NCBI GenBank assembly: GCA_002314145.1
Contig: DCCG01000027.1
Location: 1 to 64,000, forward strand
Source: Thalassolituus sp. UBA1087
Lineage (GTDB): Bacteria; Pseudomonadota; Gammaproteobacteria; Pseudomonadales; Oceanobacteraceae
Direction of reading: 5' to 3'
Length of the DNA: 64,000 nt
The stretch's first letter is position 1. Each line of letters starts with the position of its first letter. A program made the position numbers and the translations under genes. The notes under the pieces are model-generated. The model was given only the letters and a program-made list of their open reading frames with translations, was not told the DNA's origin and did not search any database. Shown one piece after another: positions 1 through 10,771 of this stretch.

Positions 1-2
1 TT

Positions 3-107
3 GCACTTATTATGCGAAACCGCGCTTCTTTAAACCCGGCCTATCGTCAGCGCCTTTACCAGAGCCAGCCCGGGCAAGGCTTCCAACACCTGCCAGGCAG
101 GAGGTAG
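3..107 (+). CDS. possible 3' end of an unknown plus-strand gene (partial at window edge)
   Basis: An open frame enters from the left edge and stops at TAG 105-107, giving 34 residues rich in Arg, Gln and Pro. It is followed by a hairpin at 157-178 that could end transcription for both this gene and the converging lipoprotein gene. No family can be recognised from so short a tail, and another frame stays open to about 132, so this is a weak call based on position and the terminator. Confidence 0.25.
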   Translation, partial: ALIMRNRASLNPAYRQRLYQSQPGQGFQHLPGRR

Positions 108-156
108 CACATACTGACTCCAGGTAAACCGCCGGTATCTTTCGGGTATAACAAAG

Positions 157-178
157 AAGAGGGTCTAAAGACCCTCTT
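157..178. terminator. hairpin between converging transcripts
   Basis: Nine-base arms AAGAGGGTC (157-165) and GACCCTCTT (170-178) enclose a four-base loop. It lies 26 bases past the stop of the lipoprotein gene. The T-run is weak on both strands, so efficiency is uncertain, but the position suits a shared terminator. Confidence 0.55.
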
Positions 179-203
179 TAATAAACCCCAACCAGACCAG
201 GCA

Positions 204-1406
204 TTACTCTTTATTAAGCGATGCAGGCTCCGCAGAAGCCATATCCGGTACAGATACAGTCCATTCATTACAGCCAGTAAAGGTGATCTCACCTTCTGGT
301 CGGTCAATACCAAACCGAATAGAACCACTACTGATGCCAGAACCGTCTTCACAAAGGGTCAGTTGCGAAGACTCGAAGTAGATATAACCGTAATCCGGTA
401 AAAAGACACCGCCATCAAAGATATTAAAGCGATAAACAGGGCCTCCCGCAGTAATCATCACCTGAGGCTCCGGCATGATATCGTCTGAACCTGAGAAGCT
501 CATGGTAAATTCAACCAGGGAATCTCCGGAACGAATCTGTTGATTGACGGTTGAATCCACACTCACTGTATCGATATTTTCACGCTCATCATCGACCGTA
601 CGATAGCTCAGTTCACCATCCATGCGGATGCGATATTCCTGCTCCCCCACGGTGACAGTGAAGTCACCTTCCATCGTACCTTCTGCGGTTTCATCGTAAT
701 ATGAATCTTCACCATCATTGTCTCGGTTATAGCTGCGCGAAAATTCAACGCTGGCTGAGCCATTATAAGTGGCAGACTCCGCCGGAGTTTCCGCCAGTAA
801 CCGCATATCGGCATAAACATACTCACAGTAATCATCGTAAGTAACGCTTGTACTGGTATTCAGTGAACCACCGTACTGATAGCCTGATGCATCATTACCA
901 GTGCTTTCAAATTCATCTTCGCCGTAGATGACTGTTGCCTCAGCTGTGCCACCACACTCGCCGACATCGGACGCAGTAAAGGTTTCATCGATTGGATACC
1001 CATCACGGGATTCGGTCTCCAGGTCAAGCATGGCTGCCGGCTGTACTGAATCAGCGAAGCGGTTTATGCCTAACATCATAAAGTCCCTTATGAAAGGAAT
1101 GTTATACAATGACTGCTCATCTTCAATCTGCTCAAGCACATCGGGATAGGAAATTGACTGAGTATAAGGGCCAATTTCCTGACTCAACATCTGCAGATAG
1201 AAAAACTCGCCAACCTGTTCAGCGATGGCTTCGCGGTTTTCATCAGTCACTTCAGCGTCTCCGGTTTCTCCGCTATATACCAGCGTACGTAAACCAGAAT
1301 CAGACGAAGAACCGCTGCTGTCGCCGCCACAACCGGCCAGTATCAGAGAGCCGCTGACGACTGCAAGATAAGCCAGAGCTTTAGTTTGTTTATTGATTGC
1401 TTTCAT
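204..1406 (-). CDS. predicted lipoprotein of unknown function (400 aa)
   Basis: The N-terminus has lysines, a hydrophobic stretch and a lipobox ending Leu-Ala-Gly-Cys at about residues 23-26, followed by a Gly/Ser/Asp-rich linker. This indicates signal peptidase II processing and membrane anchoring, probably in the outer membrane since no Asp follows the Cys directly. The mature part is acidic and rich in Ser, Thr, Tyr and Gly, with alternating beta-type patterns and four cysteines that could form disulfides. I recognise no family. The start ATG at 1406 is followed at once by the signal sequence, so it is well placed. The gene stands alone, with a long AT-rich upstream region carrying two matching palindromes. 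Confidence 0.75.
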   Translation of the reverse strand: MKAINKQTKALAYLAVVSGSLILAGCGGDSSGSSSDSGLRTLVYSGETGDAEVTDENREAIAEQVGEFFYLQMLSQEIGPYTQSISYPDVLEQIEDEQSLYNIPFIRDFMMLGINRFADSVQPAAMLDLETESRDGYPIDETFTASDVGECGGTAEATVIYGEDEFESTGNDASGYQYGGSLNTSTSVTYDDYCEYVYADMRLLAETPAESATYNGSASVEFSRSYNRDNDGEDSYYDETAEGTMEGDFTVTVGEQEYRIRMDGELSYRTVDDERENIDTVSVDSTVNQQIRSGDSLVEFTMSFSGSDDIMPEPQVMITAGGPVYRFNIFDGGVFLPDYGYIYFESSQLTLCEDGSGISSGSIRFGIDRPEGEITFTGCNEWTVSVPDMASAEPASLNKE

Positions 1407-1579
1407 CGTACTTCCCTTCAGGTGTTTTTGATTTTAAATATGCCCATCAATTCTTACCGGCCATCGCTTATCTATTATCAGCTATATCATTAATAGCAAG
1501 ACTAAAATGGCCAACAGACTATGGGCGGGGAATTTAACGACTAATTCCAAATTCGTAAACAAATAAAAAAATGATTAAA

Positions 1580-1594
1580 TGACAATTTTTGTCA
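1580..1594. promoter_or_regulatory. palindrome, candidate operator copy 1
   Basis: TGACAATTTTTGTCA, an inverted repeat with TGACAA/TTGTCA arms. It nearly matches a second copy at 1710-1724, 130 bases away, in the region upstream of the lipoprotein gene. The binding protein is unknown. Confidence 0.5.
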
Positions 1595-1709
1595 CAATTA
1601 AAAATAAAAAATTTTAAAAAAGAAGAAAACATTTTTATCAATAAAAAATATCCTTATACATCCCTTATAAACACTGATGTTTATTAAAAATAAAAATATC
1701 ATTAATAAC

Positions 1710-1724
1710 TGACAAAATTTGTCA
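1710..1724. promoter_or_regulatory. palindrome, candidate operator copy 2
   Basis: TGACAAAATTTGTCA, a perfect inverted repeat with seven-base arms around one central base. It differs from copy 1 at two central positions. Two copies in one intergenic region argue for a real protein-binding site, possibly with DNA looping. Confidence 0.5.
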
Positions 1725-1912
1725 CTCAATAAAATTATTAAAAATGAAAATTTTGTATCCGGTAAGCATTCCTTTCATTTACTTTTTTAAAAAATAAAAT
1801 TAGTGGTACATGCGTTCAGGATTTTATTTTATTTCTGTACGCAAGCTCCGATAAAAAATAGGCGGCCTCTTCCTGACTTACTGACTATCTGTCAATGAAT
1901 TTCAATCAGACA

Positions 1913-1940
1913 TAAAAAAACCGCCCGAAGGCGGTTTTTT
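1913..1940 (-). terminator. intrinsic terminator of pnp
   Basis: CCGCC-CGAA-GGCGG stem at 1921-1934, flanked by A7 on the left and T6 on the right. It is followed upstream on the minus strand by the pnp stop, 22 bases away. The minus-strand transcript would form a GC stem followed by a U-run. Confidence 0.9.
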
Positions 1941-1962
1941 ACTTCACTGAATCCGTGAAATA

Positions 1963-4071
1963 TCAGGCAGGCTGCTCAACACCTTTCATGGTCAGTTTCA
2001 CACGGCCTTTCGGATCAACGTCAGCCACGTGTACGTTTACAACCTGACCTTCTTTCAGGTAGTCAGAAACGTTTTCAACGCGCTCTTCGCTGATCTGAGA
2101 GATGTGCAGCAGGCCATCTTTACCTGGCAGTACCGTAACGAATGCACCGAAGTCAACAATCTTGCTGACGGTACCAGTGTAGGTAACACCGACTTCGATT
2201 TCAGCAGTGATGCCTTCAATCATTTCTTTCGCTTTATCAGCAGACGCTTTATCTGCTGCGAAGATTTTGATTTCACCATCATCGTTAATATCAACGGAAG
2301 CACCGGACTTCTCGGTAATGTCACGGATGGTTGCACCGCCTTTACCGATCACGTCACGGATCTTGTCAGAAGCGATCTTCATGCTGGTCATGGTCGGAGC
2401 GTTTTCAGACAGCTCTTTACGTGGTTCAGCAATCACAGCATTCATCTGCTCAAGAATGGTAAAACGGGCTGCTTTGGCTTTTTCCAGCGCGATTTCCATA
2501 ATCTCTTCAGTGATGCCTTCGATCTTGATATCCATCTGCAGTGCAGTGATACCTTCGTCCGTACCGGCGACTTTAAAGTCCATATCGCCCAGGTGATCTT
2601 CATCACCCAGAATGTCGGTCAGAACCGCGAATTTTTCGCCTTCTTTTACCAGCCCCATGGCGATACCGGCTACCGGAGCTTTCATCGGTACACCGGCATC
2701 CATCATCGACAGAGAAGCGCCGCATACAGAAGCCATAGAAGAAGAACCGTTGGATTCAGTAATTTCAGAAACCACACGGATGGTATACGGGAATTCGTCA
2801 TGAGATGGCATCATGGCCTGAACACCACGACGGGCCAGACGACCGTGACCAATTTCACGACGGCCCGGGGCCCCTACACGACCGGCTTCACCGACGGAGA
2901 ATGGCGGGAAGTTGTAGTGGAACAGGAAAGGATCATCTTTCGTGCCATGCAGAAAGTCGATCATCTGCGCATCACGGGCAGAACCCAGAGTGGTCGCAAC
3001 GATGGCCTGAGTCTCACCACGGGTGAACATGGCAGAACCGTGCGTGCTTTTCAGAACGCCGGTTTCGATGGTCAGCGGACGAACGGTATCGTTGTCACGA
3101 CCGTCGATACGTGGAGCACCGTCAATAACACGCTGACGGACGACTTCGTATTTCAGCTCACCGATCATGTCGGCGATTTCGTCTGCAGAGAAACCTTCTT
3201 CATCTTCACCGGCCGCCAGTTTTTCTATTGCAGCCGCTTTGATTTCATCCAGTTTTCCGTAACGCTCCATTTTGTCTGAGATAGTGTAAGCTTCGCCGAT
3301 TGCAGCGGCCACTTCAGCCTTAACCGCTTCGTACAGAGGCTTATTCTGTGCTTCGGCAGCCCAGTCCCAACGCTCAACCTTCAGTTCTTCAACCCATTCA
3401 CTGATCGCTGTGATCGCAGGCTGAAACGCTTTGTGTGCAAAGAGTACCGCACCCAGCATTTCGTCTTCGGTCAGTTCGTCGGCTTCGGATTCCACCATCA
3501 GTACCGCATCTTTGGTACCGGCCACAACCATGTCCAGCAGAGAGTCTTCCAGCTGAGAGTATTTCGGGTTGAGGATGTAACCTTCATCTTCGATGAAACC
3601 AACGCGGGCACCACCGATAGGACCATTGAAAGGAACGCCGGAAACAGACAGGGCTGCTGATGTGGCGATCATGGCGCAGATATCCGGATCAACGTCTTTT
3701 TCAGAAGACATCACGGTCAGGATAACCTGAACTTCGTTCATGAAACCTTCCGGGAACAGAGGACGGATCGGACGGTCGATCAGACGGGACGTCAGGGTTT
3801 CTTTTTCAGAAGGACGCGCTTCACGCTTCAGGTAACCACCAGGGATGCGGCCGGCGGCGTACATTTTTTCCTGATAGTGAACAGACAGCGGGAAGAAGTC
3901 CTGACCTGGCTTGGTGCTTTTCGCAGCCACAACAGTCGCCAGAACCTGGGTTTTACCGATAGTAGCCAGAACAGCGCCGTCAGCCTGACGGGCAACGCGG
4001 CCGGTTTCCAGAATGACGGTGTCTTCGCCGAACTGGAAGGTTTTTGTGTTAGCAACAGGTTTTGTGCTCAT
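1963..4071 (-). CDS. pnp: polyribonucleotide nucleotidyltransferase (PNPase)
   Basis: A 3'-to-5' phosphorolytic exoribonuclease that releases nucleoside diphosphates and works with RNase E in the degradosome in the cytoplasm. The 702 residues match the usual family size of about 700. Domains in order are two RNase PH folds (about 10-140 and 315-455) separated by an all-alpha linker, a KH domain ([10 protein letters not shown] near 565) and an S1 domain near 620-690 ([17 protein letters not shown]). It lies downstream of rpsO with a 222-base gap that holds a terminator and a very long hairpin, the usual setting for RNase III-dependent autoregulation of pnp. Confidence 0.98.
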   Translation of the reverse strand: MSTKPVANTKTFQFGEDTVILETGRVARQADGAVLATIGKTQVLATVVAAKSTKPGQDFFPLSVHYQEKMYAAGRIPGGYLKREARPSEKETLTSRLIDRPIRPLFPEGFMNEVQVILTVMSSEKDVDPDICAMIATSAALSVSGVPFNGPIGGARVGFIEDEGYILNPKYSQLEDSLLDMVVAGTKDAVLMVESEADELTEDEMLGAVLFAHKAFQPAITAISEWVEELKVERWDWAAEAQNKPLYEAVKAEVAAAIGEAYTISDKMERYGKLDEIKAAAIEKLAAGEDEEGFSADEIADMIGELKYEVVRQRVIDGAPRIDGRDNDTVRPLTIETGVLKSTHGSAMFTRGETQAIVATTLGSARDAQMIDFLHGTKDDPFLFHYNFPPFSVGEAGRVGAPGRREIGHGRLARRGVQAMMPSHDEFPYTIRVVSEITESNGSSSMASVCGASLSMMDAGVPMKAPVAGIAMGLVKEGEKFAVLTDILGDEDHLGDMDFKVAGTDEGITALQMDIKIEGITEEIMEIALEKAKAARFTILEQMNAVIAEPRKELSENAPTMTSMKIASDKIRDVIGKGGATIRDITEKSGASVDINDDGEIKIFAADKASADKAKEMIEGITAEIEVGVTYTGTVSKIVDFGAFVTVLPGKDGLLHISQISEERVENVSDYLKEGQVVNVHVADVDPKGRVKLTMKGVEQPA

Positions 4072-4115
4072 ACAGTATGTTTTTCCTTAAATATTGAATC
4101 ACTCTGCGCACTGCA

Positions 4116-4178
4116 GGTGCTTCTAAGGATTGGCTCTTTTGTGCCCGGATGGGCAAAAAGCCAATGGTTAGAAGCACC
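4116..4178 (-). promoter_or_regulatory. long hairpin in the pnp mRNA leader, candidate RNase III processing site
   Basis: The arms GGTGCTTCTAA and TTAGAAGCACC pair at the base, TTGGCT pairs with AGCCAA further in, and GTGCCC with GGGCA at the tip, leaving small internal loops. The structure sits about 45 bases upstream of the pnp start. In E. coli a comparable leader hairpin is cut by RNase III and then by PNPase, repressing its own synthesis. The same role here is inferred from position and shape. Confidence 0.7.
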
Positions 4179-4257
4179 ACCACATTACTCGATGTGGGGT
4201 TGGCACCACAGTTGTGCAGGAAAGTTTTTTGAGAGATAGCGATCAGCCAGATACAAC

Positions 4258-4277
4258 AAAAGCCCCGGAGGGCTTTT
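4258..4277 (-). terminator. terminator after rpsO
   Basis: AAAAGCCC/GGGCTTTT stem with loop CGGA, 17 bases past the rpsO stop on the minus strand. Partial read-through into pnp is likely, as in other gammaproteobacteria. Confidence 0.75.
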
Positions 4278-4293
4278 GCTGCAGAAAGAGATC

Positions 4294-4563
4294 TTAGCGA
4301 CGCAGACCCAGACGTCCAATCAGACTGGTATAGCGGTCAGCATCTTTACGCTTCAGGTAATCCAGCAGTTTACGACGCTGGTTAACCATGCGGATCAGAC
4401 CACGACGGGAGTGGTGATCTTTACCGTGCGCTTTGAAGTGGTCCTGCAGGCCAACGATGTTGTGGGTCAGCAGTGCAACCTGAACTTCAGGAGAACCAGT
4501 GTCACCTTCAGCAACCTGATACTCTTTTACAATCTCAGCTTTCTTTTCAGCAGATAATGCCAT
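4294..4563 (-). CDS. rpsO: 30S ribosomal protein S15
   Basis: Primary 16S rRNA-binding protein that organises the central domain of the small subunit. The 89-residue length is exactly that of the family. Visible signatures are [14 protein letters not shown] near 21-34, the HSRRGL segment and the C-terminal LIGRLGLR. It lies between truB and pnp in the classical order. Confidence 0.98.
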   Translation of the reverse strand: MALSAEKKAEIVKEYQVAEGDTGSPEVQVALLTHNIVGLQDHFKAHGKDHHSRRGLIRMVNQRRKLLDYLKRKDADRYTSLIGRLGLRR

Positions 4564-4686
4564 CTTTCATACTCCGTAGAATGTGCATCAGGCAGAGCCT
4601 GACGGTTTAAAAAGCATTCCCACCGTGCACATTAACAGTGGTATGCGTGCGCCTCACGGCGCAGTTAAAAACGGGTAGTCAGCGGC

Positions 4687-5655
4687 TCAGAGCTGAGGCA
4701 GCGTTACCTGCATCAGACGCCGGGCCCTGATCACGCCACCTTCGATACAGCCAATGCCGATCATTTGGCGAACCCCGGATTCAACGGCCCATAATTGTAC
4801 AGACGTTGCATCCCCCAGGCCAGTCTTTATCGTCTGGCCAAGCAGCATTTTAGCAGCTTCTGCCAGAGGCAGCGCCACTTCCGGCCAATCCGGTATGGCA
4901 GTATGTGGCGGCAGCAGTAAAGCATCCAGTTCTGAGTAGTCCTGAACACCATCAGTACAGTTCTGTTCTGCCAGCTGTTCAAGGGCTTCCGGACTGATCA
5001 TCTGACCGCTGTGATACGGCCCGCAGCCGGTGCGGTGCAGATGGCTGACATAAGCACCACAACCAATGGCTGCGCCTATGTCTTCCACCAGGGTACGGAT
5101 ATAGGTGCCTTTTGAGCAGCGTACCGACAGATCGAGTTCTCTCTCCCGCTGGTCGTTTAAGGTCAGCTCAGAGATGGTAATGGTGCGGCGTTTCTTTTCG
5201 GCGACAGCGCGCATTTCCGCCTCAGACATCCCCTGACGGGCCAGCTCATAAAGCGGTTTACCGTCCATTTTCAGCGCCGAGAACATAGGCGGTACCTGTT
5301 CAACCTCACCACGGAAGCGGCTCAGCACGGCTTCCACCTGCCCTGCGGTCAGTGCCGGTACCTCAGCGGTACGGAAGACTTCGCCTTCGGCATCACCGGT
5401 GGAGCGTACTTCGCCAAGCCGGGCGGTGGTGTCGTAGGCTTTATCAGAATCCAGCAGCAGCTGAGAGAATTTGGTGGCTTCCCCCAGGCAAATGGGCAGA
5501 ACGCCGCTTGCCAGAGGGTCCAGCGCGCCGGTATGGCCGGCTTTGCGCGCGCCATAAATGCGCTTAACCCGCTGCAGCACCTGATTGGAACTGAGCCCCA
5601 GCGGCTTATCAATCACAATAATGCCGCTGATATCACGGCCTTTTTTCTTACTCAC
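4687..5655 (-). CDS. truB: tRNA pseudouridine(55) synthase
   Basis: Isomerises U55 in the T-loop of tRNAs. The catalytic Asp lies in GHTGALDPLASGVLP near residues 41-55. The N-terminal IDKPLGLSS motif, the KGTYIRTL motif near 185 and a C-terminal PUA-like extension are present. Length 322 is slightly above the E. coli enzyme (314). The gene starts five bases after the rbfA stop, so the two are almost certainly cotranscribed. Confidence 0.97.
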   Translation of the reverse strand: MSKKKGRDISGIIVIDKPLGLSSNQVLQRVKRIYGARKAGHTGALDPLASGVLPICLGEATKFSQLLLDSDKAYDTTARLGEVRSTGDAEGEVFRTAEVPALTAGQVEAVLSRFRGEVEQVPPMFSALKMDGKPLYELARQGMSEAEMRAVAEKKRRTITISELTLNDQRERELDLSVRCSKGTYIRTLVEDIGAAIGCGAYVSHLHRTGCGPYHSGQMISPEALEQLAEQNCTDGVQDYSELDALLLPPHTAIPDWPEVALPLAEAAKMLLGQTIKTGLGDATSVQLWAVESGVRQMIGIGCIEGGVIRARRLMQVTLPQL

Positions 5656-5660
5656 CCGGC

Positions 5661-6074
5661 TTACTTCTCTTCGCTGTCGTCCGGTGACTCGTCATGATGA
5701 CGGGCATTGTCTTCATCGGTCGCCTGCTTAATCAGCGATGTGAGTTTCATCCCCCGGTCCAGGGTTTCATCATAATGAAAACGCAGATGCGGCGTGATGC
5801 GGGTGCGCAGATTACGCGCCAGCTCGCTGCGCAGATATCCGGACGCATCATTCAGAATGGTTTCTGTCTGGCGGCGGATCTCTTCATCACTCTCACCTCT
5901 GGCACCCATCACGGTGAAGTAGATATCGGCATACCCCAGATCTTTCGCCACTTTGACATGGTTCAGAGTCACCATACCCAGGCGCGGGTCCTTCATTTCA
6001 AACTGTATCATCTGGGCCAGATCACGCTGGATCTGCTCCCCCAGCCGGGATGTACGGCTATAGTCTTTTGGCAT
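5661..6074 (-). CDS. rbfA: 30S ribosome-binding factor A
   Basis: Assists late 30S maturation and cold adaptation by binding near helix 1 of 16S rRNA. The 137-residue KH-like protein starts MPKDYSRTSRLGEQIQ and keeps the DPRLGMVT motif near 48-55. The frame is open further upstream to 6134, but ATG 6074 has a GGAGG ribosome site at proper spacing and gives the family's usual N-terminus, so I chose it. The C-terminal tail is acidic. It lies between infB and truB. Confidence 0.95.
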   Translation of the reverse strand: MPKDYSRTSRLGEQIQRDLAQMIQFEMKDPRLGMVTLNHVKVAKDLGYADIYFTVMGARGESDEEIRRQTETILNDASGYLRSELARNLRTRITPHLRFHYDETLDRGMKLTSLIKQATDEDNARHHDESPDDSEEK

Positions 6075-6168
6075 TTTTTCCTCCGGCAGTAACCGGCTTA
6101 ACCCAATCGTCAGAGACAGCAAAGCCCGGCACACAGGGCCGGGCTTTGCTGTTGAGCTGTCAGCAGTA

Positions 6169-8742
6169 TCAGAGTGTACGTGCCACTTCGCGCACGTCGA
6201 AGACTTCGATCTGGTCGCCCGGGCGGACGTCCTGATAGTTCTTCACACCGATACCACATTCCATGCCCTGGCGGACTTCCTGAACGTCGTCTTTAAAGCG
6301 ACGCAGGGATTCCAGTTCACCTTCGTAGATCACCACGTTTTCACGCAGTACACGGATCTTCTTGTTACGGTAAACCGTGCCTTCGATCACCATACAACCG
6401 GCAATCTGACCAAACTTAGGCGAGTTGAAGACGTCACGCACTTCAGCAGTACCGACGATTTCTTCGCGCAGTTCAGGTTCCAGCAGACCCCCCATGGCTT
6501 TCTTCACGTCATCCAGCAGATCATAAATCACGCTGTAGTAACGCATATCAACGTCATTGGCTTCGACCACTTTCTTGGCGGCGTTATCGGCACGCACGTT
6601 AAAGCCAAAGACAACAGCACCGGATGCGACCGCCAGTGTGGCGTCAGTTTCCGTGATACCACCGACACCGGAAGACACCACGTTCACTTTTACTTCATCC
6701 GTCGCCAGTTTCTGCAGAGAAGCAACAATGGCTTCCAGCGAACCACGGACATCGGTTTTCAGAACCACGTTCAGAGAGGCAACCTGACCTTCACCCATAC
6801 CGGCGAAGAGTGCATCCAGTTTCGCTGCCTGCTGACGCTGCTGATGCTGTTCTTTCAGTTTGGTTTCACGGAATTCCGCCACTTCACGGGCTTTCTTCTC
6901 GTTTTCTACCACCATGAAATGATCACCGGCATCCGGCGTACCATTCAGACCGAGAATCTCAACCGGAATAGACGGACCAGCGCCTGTCGTCTGCTTACCG
7001 TTTTCATCCAGTAATGCCCGCGCACGGCCATAGCAGGTACCGGCCAGTACAATATCGCCTTTGTTCAGCATACCATCCTGCACCAGCAGGGTAGCCACAG
7101 GACCACGGCCTTTATCCAGACGGGATTCAACCACAACGCCCTGTGCCGGACCTTCAAAGTGTGCTTTCAGCTCCAGCAGTTCAGACTGCAGCAATACCGC
7201 TTCCAGCAACTCATCAATGCCCTGCCCTGTGTGTGCGGATACCGGGATGAAAGGCACGTCACCGCCCCAGTCTTCCGGAATCACATCCCGGGCTGACAGT
7301 TCGTTTTTCACACGATCCGGATCAGCACCTTCTTTATCCATCTTGTTCACCGCAACCACCAGAGGCACACCCGCCGCTTTCGCATGCTGAACGGCTTCTT
7401 CGGTCTGTGGCATCACGCCGTCATCGGCAGCAACCACCAGAATGACCACGTCGGTGGACTGGGCACCACGGGCACGCATGGAGGTAAACGCAGCGTGTCC
7501 CGGTGTATCCAGGAAGGACACCATGCCGTGGTCGGTTTCGACGTGGTAAGCACCGATGTGCTGGGTAATCCCACCGGCTTCACCGGAGGCTACTTTGGCA
7601 CGACGGATATAATCCAGCAGCGAGGTTTTACCATGGTCAACGTGACCCATAACAGTAACCACAGGCGCCCGGTTTTTCTCTTCACCTTCATAAGTGACAG
7701 ATTCGGTAACATCCTGCTCCAGCTGATTGTCGGCAATCAGCTTGGTCACTTTGTGACCCATCTCTTCCACTACCAGTGAGGCTGTATCCTGATCCAGCGT
7801 CTGGTTGATGGTGGCCATCACACCCAGCTTCATCAGTTCTTTAATCACCTCACCCGCTTTTACCGCCATTTTCTGAGCCAGATCACCGACGGTGATGGCT
7901 TCCGGTAATTCCACTTCTTTAATCACAGGCGCGGTCGGCTTGGTAAAGGCGTGCTCATTATTGGCAGACTGCTGCTTACCACGCGCAGAACGACCTTTGG
8001 CACTCAGTTTACCGGCTTTACCGCCTTTGGCGGCTTTTCCGCGACGCTGACGGTTACCATTGTCATCGTCATCACGGAAGCGGCTGTCTTCGCGCTTGTC
8101 AGTACGTTTTTTATCCGGCGTTTTGGTCTTTTTGCGGGTATCTTCCTGACGTGCAGCCGCTGCTTCAGCTTCTGCGCGTTTCTGTGCCAGTTCTTCTTCC
8201 GGTGTCAGCTCAGGCTTATCCGCTTTGGCAGCAGGTTTCTCTGCTTTCTTCGCGGCTGTGTCCTGTTCGGCTGCAGCAGGTGTTTCTTCCGCTGCCGGTG
8301 CTGCTGCTTCTGCCGTTACGGCTTCAGCGGCTTCACTGACCGGGGCTTCAACAGCGGCTTCCGCAGCCTGAGGCGCTTCCGCTGCCGGTGCCTCGGTGGC
8401 AACCGCTTCTTCTGCTGCCGCTTCTGCTTTAGCTTCCTGTTCCAGTTCTTCGCGCTTCACGTAGGTACGCTTTTTACGTACTTCGATCGATACCGCTTTT
8501 TTACCGCCCTGACCTGCCTTCAGCGTGGTGCTTACTTTACGCTTCAGGGTAATTTTCTTTGGCGCAGACGCAGCGTCACCATGGCTTTTCTTGAGGAAAA
8601 GCAACAGCGACTGTTTCTGTTCATCTGTCACAGACTGAGCAGCGTCAGTCTGTGGCAGGCCAGCTTCTTTCATTTGGGTCAGCAGCCGGTCAACGCTGGT
8701 CCCAACCACGTCGGCGAGTTCTTTAACCGTTACATCTGCCAT
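6169..8742 (-). CDS. infB: translation initiation factor IF-2
   Basis: GTPase that brings fMet-tRNA to the 30S subunit and promotes subunit joining. Across 857 residues it has an N-terminal IF2 subdomain (about 1-50), a long low-complexity Ala/Glu/Lys-rich linker (about 80-260), the G domain with [14 protein letters not shown] and NKMDKE motifs (about 360-520), and the C-terminal domains that bind initiator tRNA. The linker is more Ala/Glu-rich than the rest, as is usual. It follows nusA by 26 bases in the rimP-nusA-infB-rbfA-truB operon. Confidence 0.98.
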   Translation of the reverse strand: MADVTVKELADVVGTSVDRLLTQMKEAGLPQTDAAQSVTDEQKQSLLLFLKKSHGDAASAPKKITLKRKVSTTLKAGQGGKKAVSIEVRKKRTYVKREELEQEAKAEAAAEEAVATEAPAAEAPQAAEAAVEAPVSEAAEAVTAEAAAPAAEETPAAAEQDTAAKKAEKPAAKADKPELTPEEELAQKRAEAEAAAARQEDTRKKTKTPDKKRTDKREDSRFRDDDDNGNRQRRGKAAKGGKAGKLSAKGRSARGKQQSANNEHAFTKPTAPVIKEVELPEAITVGDLAQKMAVKAGEVIKELMKLGVMATINQTLDQDTASLVVEEMGHKVTKLIADNQLEQDVTESVTYEGEEKNRAPVVTVMGHVDHGKTSLLDYIRRAKVASGEAGGITQHIGAYHVETDHGMVSFLDTPGHAAFTSMRARGAQSTDVVILVVAADDGVMPQTEEAVQHAKAAGVPLVVAVNKMDKEGADPDRVKNELSARDVIPEDWGGDVPFIPVSAHTGQGIDELLEAVLLQSELLELKAHFEGPAQGVVVESRLDKGRGPVATLLVQDGMLNKGDIVLAGTCYGRARALLDENGKQTTGAGPSIPVEILGLNGTPDAGDHFMVVENEKKAREVAEFRETKLKEQHQQRQQAAKLDALFAGMGEGQVASLNVVLKTDVRGSLEAIVASLQKLATDEVKVNVVSSGVGGITETDATLAVASGAVVFGFNVRADNAAKKVVEANDVDMRYYSVIYDLLDDVKKAMGGLLEPELREEIVGTAEVRDVFNSPKFGQIAGCMVIEGTVYRNKKIRVLRENVVIYEGELESLRRFKDDVQEVRQGMECGIGVKNYQDVRPGDQIEVFDVREVARTL

Positions 8743-8768
8743 ACGTTTCTCCTATGCCGAGCGGTTGA

Positions 8769-10265
8769 TTAGTCATTGCCCTCGAACCAGGGCTTACGGG
8801 CGGTCATGATAAGCTCCGCCGCTTTTTCTTCGGTCATGGTGTCGATATCAATGAGATCATCGATGGATTGCTCGGCAAGATCCTCCATCGTACAGATACC
8901 TTTGCTCGCCAATACCAGTGCGAGATGCCTTTCCATACCTTCCATATTCAGCAGGTCTTCTGCGGGTTCAGCGTTGTCGAGCTGTTCTTCAGAAGCCAAT
9001 GCCTGGGTGAGCAGCACATCTTTTGCGCGGTTGCGCAGTTCGGTGACTACTTCTTCATCAAGACCCTCAATCGCCAGCATTTCATCCATCGGTACGTAGG
9101 CGATTTCTTCCAGAGTGGTGAAGCCTTCTTCCACCAGCAGGGTGGCAAAATCTTCATCCAGATCCAGTGCGTTCATAAAGCTTTCGATAAAGCCGGACGC
9201 TTCCTGATTCTGTTTTTCGACCGCGTCTTCTTCGGTCATTACGTTGATTTCCCAGCCAGTCAGTTCAGACGCCAGACGAACATTCTGTCCGCCACGGCCA
9301 ATCGCCTGGGCCAGGTTATCTTCAACCACAGCAACATCCATACTGTTGGTTTCTTCATCCATTACAATGGATGCAACTTCGGCCGGTGCCATAGCATTGA
9401 TGACCAGCTGTGCCGGGTTGTCATCCCACAGCACGATATCAATACGTTCGTTACCGCCCAGTTCGTTAGTCACAGCCTGAACACGCGCACCGCGCATACC
9501 CACACAGGCACCAACAGGGTCGATACGTTTATCGTTGGTTTTTACTGCAATCTTGGCGCGCGAACCAGGGTCGCGGGCCGCACCTTTAATCTCGATGACT
9601 TCTTCTGCGATTTCCGGCACTTCAATGCGGAACAGTTCAATCAGCATTTCCGGACAGGTGCGGCTCAGCATCAGCTGAGGTCCACGGTTTTCCGGACGAA
9701 CAGCGTGAAGAATCGCACGTACACGATCGCCCATGCGCATAATTTCACGGCCAATCAGCTGATCCTTCGGCATCAGACCTTCGGCATTATTACCAAGGTC
9801 CACGATAACGTTATCGCGTGTCACTTTTTTAACAGTGCCGTTGATCAGCTCACCCACACGGTGCTGGTACTGATCAACAATCTGGGCACGTTCCGCTTCA
9901 CGTACTTTCTGTACAATAATCTGCTTGGCAGCCTGCGCTGCAATACGGCCAAAATCAGGGTTTTCGATCTCTACTTCGTAGGTATCGCCCGGTTGCAGAT
10001 TGGTATCAATTTCGTGCGCCTCTTCCAGTGTCAGCTCATCGCCCAGCCCCGGAACCACATCGTTACTGACCACCAGCCAGCTGCGATAGGTTTGGTAGTC
10101 GCCGGTTCTGCGGTCGATATCGACACGAATAGTGGCTTCCTCATCTTCATAGCGCTTCTTGGCGGCCGCGGCCAGGGCTGATTCAATCGCTTCAAAAATA
10201 ATTTCTTTTGAAACACCCTTTTCGTTGGAAACCGCTTCTGCGACCAGGAGAATTTCTTTGCTCAT
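8769..10265 (-). CDS. nusA: transcription termination/antitermination factor NusA
   Basis: RNA polymerase-binding protein that affects pausing, termination and antitermination. The 498 residues show the N-terminal polymerase-binding domain (about 1-125), an S1 domain near 135-200 ([21 protein letters not shown]), two KH domains (about 230-345; [10 protein letters not shown] and [13 protein letters not shown]) and two acidic C-terminal repeats (about 365-425 and 440-490). The full gammaproteobacterial length with both acidic repeats is present. It may regulate its own operon at the hairpin before rimP. Confidence 0.98.
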   Translation of the reverse strand: MSKEILLVAEAVSNEKGVSKEIIFEAIESALAAAAKKRYEDEEATIRVDIDRRTGDYQTYRSWLVVSNDVVPGLGDELTLEEAHEIDTNLQPGDTYEVEIENPDFGRIAAQAAKQIIVQKVREAERAQIVDQYQHRVGELINGTVKKVTRDNVIVDLGNNAEGLMPKDQLIGREIMRMGDRVRAILHAVRPENRGPQLMLSRTCPEMLIELFRIEVPEIAEEVIEIKGAARDPGSRAKIAVKTNDKRIDPVGACVGMRGARVQAVTNELGGNERIDIVLWDDNPAQLVINAMAPAEVASIVMDEETNSMDVAVVEDNLAQAIGRGGQNVRLASELTGWEINVMTEEDAVEKQNQEASGFIESFMNALDLDEDFATLLVEEGFTTLEEIAYVPMDEMLAIEGLDEEVVTELRNRAKDVLLTQALASEEQLDNAEPAEDLLNMEGMERHLALVLASKGICTMEDLAEQSIDDLIDIDTMTEEKAAELIMTARKPWFEGND

Positions 10266-10287
10266 CTTCTAGCCTCGCTCTGCAACC

Positions 10288-10746
10288 TTAATCCTTGAAT
10301 TGTGGAACAACATTGGCTTTTTCAATCAGTTCTATCGGCAGCAGATATTCGTGCTCATCGACGACCAGCACTACATCTTCCTGTTCGACACCAATTAATT
10401 GACCTTTGAATTTACGACGCCCGTCAAAGGGCATACGCAGACGCAATTCGATAATGTGATTTGCGTACTGCTGAAACTGCTCAAGCGTAAACAGCGGCCG
10501 GTCCATCCCCGGAGAGGAGACTTCCAGCGTATACTCCTGAGTAATAGGATCTTCCACGTCCAGTACCGCACTGATCTGGCGGCTGACTTCTGCACAATGG
10601 TCGACGGTGATCCCGTCCGGCTTCTCAATAAAAACACGCAACATGGAGCGCTTGCCCTGCGGCATAAACTCCAGTCCCCAGAATGTGAATCCCATGGATT
10701 CCACTACCGGAGCCAACAGTTCTTTTAACTGCGCATCTCTTGCCAA
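10288..10746 (-). CDS. rimP: ribosome maturation factor RimP
   Basis: Needed for early 30S assembly around S5 and S12. I place the start at TTG 10746, giving 152 residues. This codon has GAGGG seven bases upstream, and the product length and N-terminus match Pseudomonas RimP. The frame stays open to 10830, but that extension would translate a terminator-like hairpin. Recognisable features are the [11 protein letters not shown] start, LDVEDPI and the [11 protein letters not shown] motif near 73-83, plus the C-terminal SH3-like domain ending in [17 protein letters not shown]. First gene of the nusA operon. Confidence 0.93.
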   Translation of the reverse strand: MARDAQLKELLAPVVESMGFTFWGLEFMPQGKRSMLRVFIEKPDGITVDHCAEVSRQISAVLDVEDPITQEYTLEVSSPGMDRPLFTLEQFQQYANHIIELRLRMPFDGRRKFKGQLIGVEQEDVVLVVDEHEYLLPIELIEKANVVPQFKD

Positions 10747-10771
10747 ATATCTACCCTCACCACAAACAAAA

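Larger units (their letters stand above)
1407..1912. other. AT-rich intergenic region upstream of the lipoprotein gene
   Basis: About 500 bases without a credible gene. The stretch 1540-1800 is extremely A/T-rich compared with its neighbours, with many A-tracts that suggest bent or H-NS/MvaT-type silenced DNA (inference). Apart from the two palindromes listed separately, I see no RNA gene or conserved structure. Confidence 0.6.

Noticed and set aside
1638..1650. TTATCAATAA resembling half of the Vibrio LuxR/HapR operator upstream of the lipoprotein gene
   Set aside because: Only one half-site matches and the DNA is extremely A/T-rich, so a chance match is expected.
2029..3279. Long open frame (416 codons) on the plus strand opposite pnp
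   Set aside because: It is the mirror frame of a strongly conserved gene, has a composition typical of antisense shadows (many Phe, His, Arg) and no ribosome site. The same applies to 8868-10181 opposite nusA and 15217-16314 opposite ftsH.
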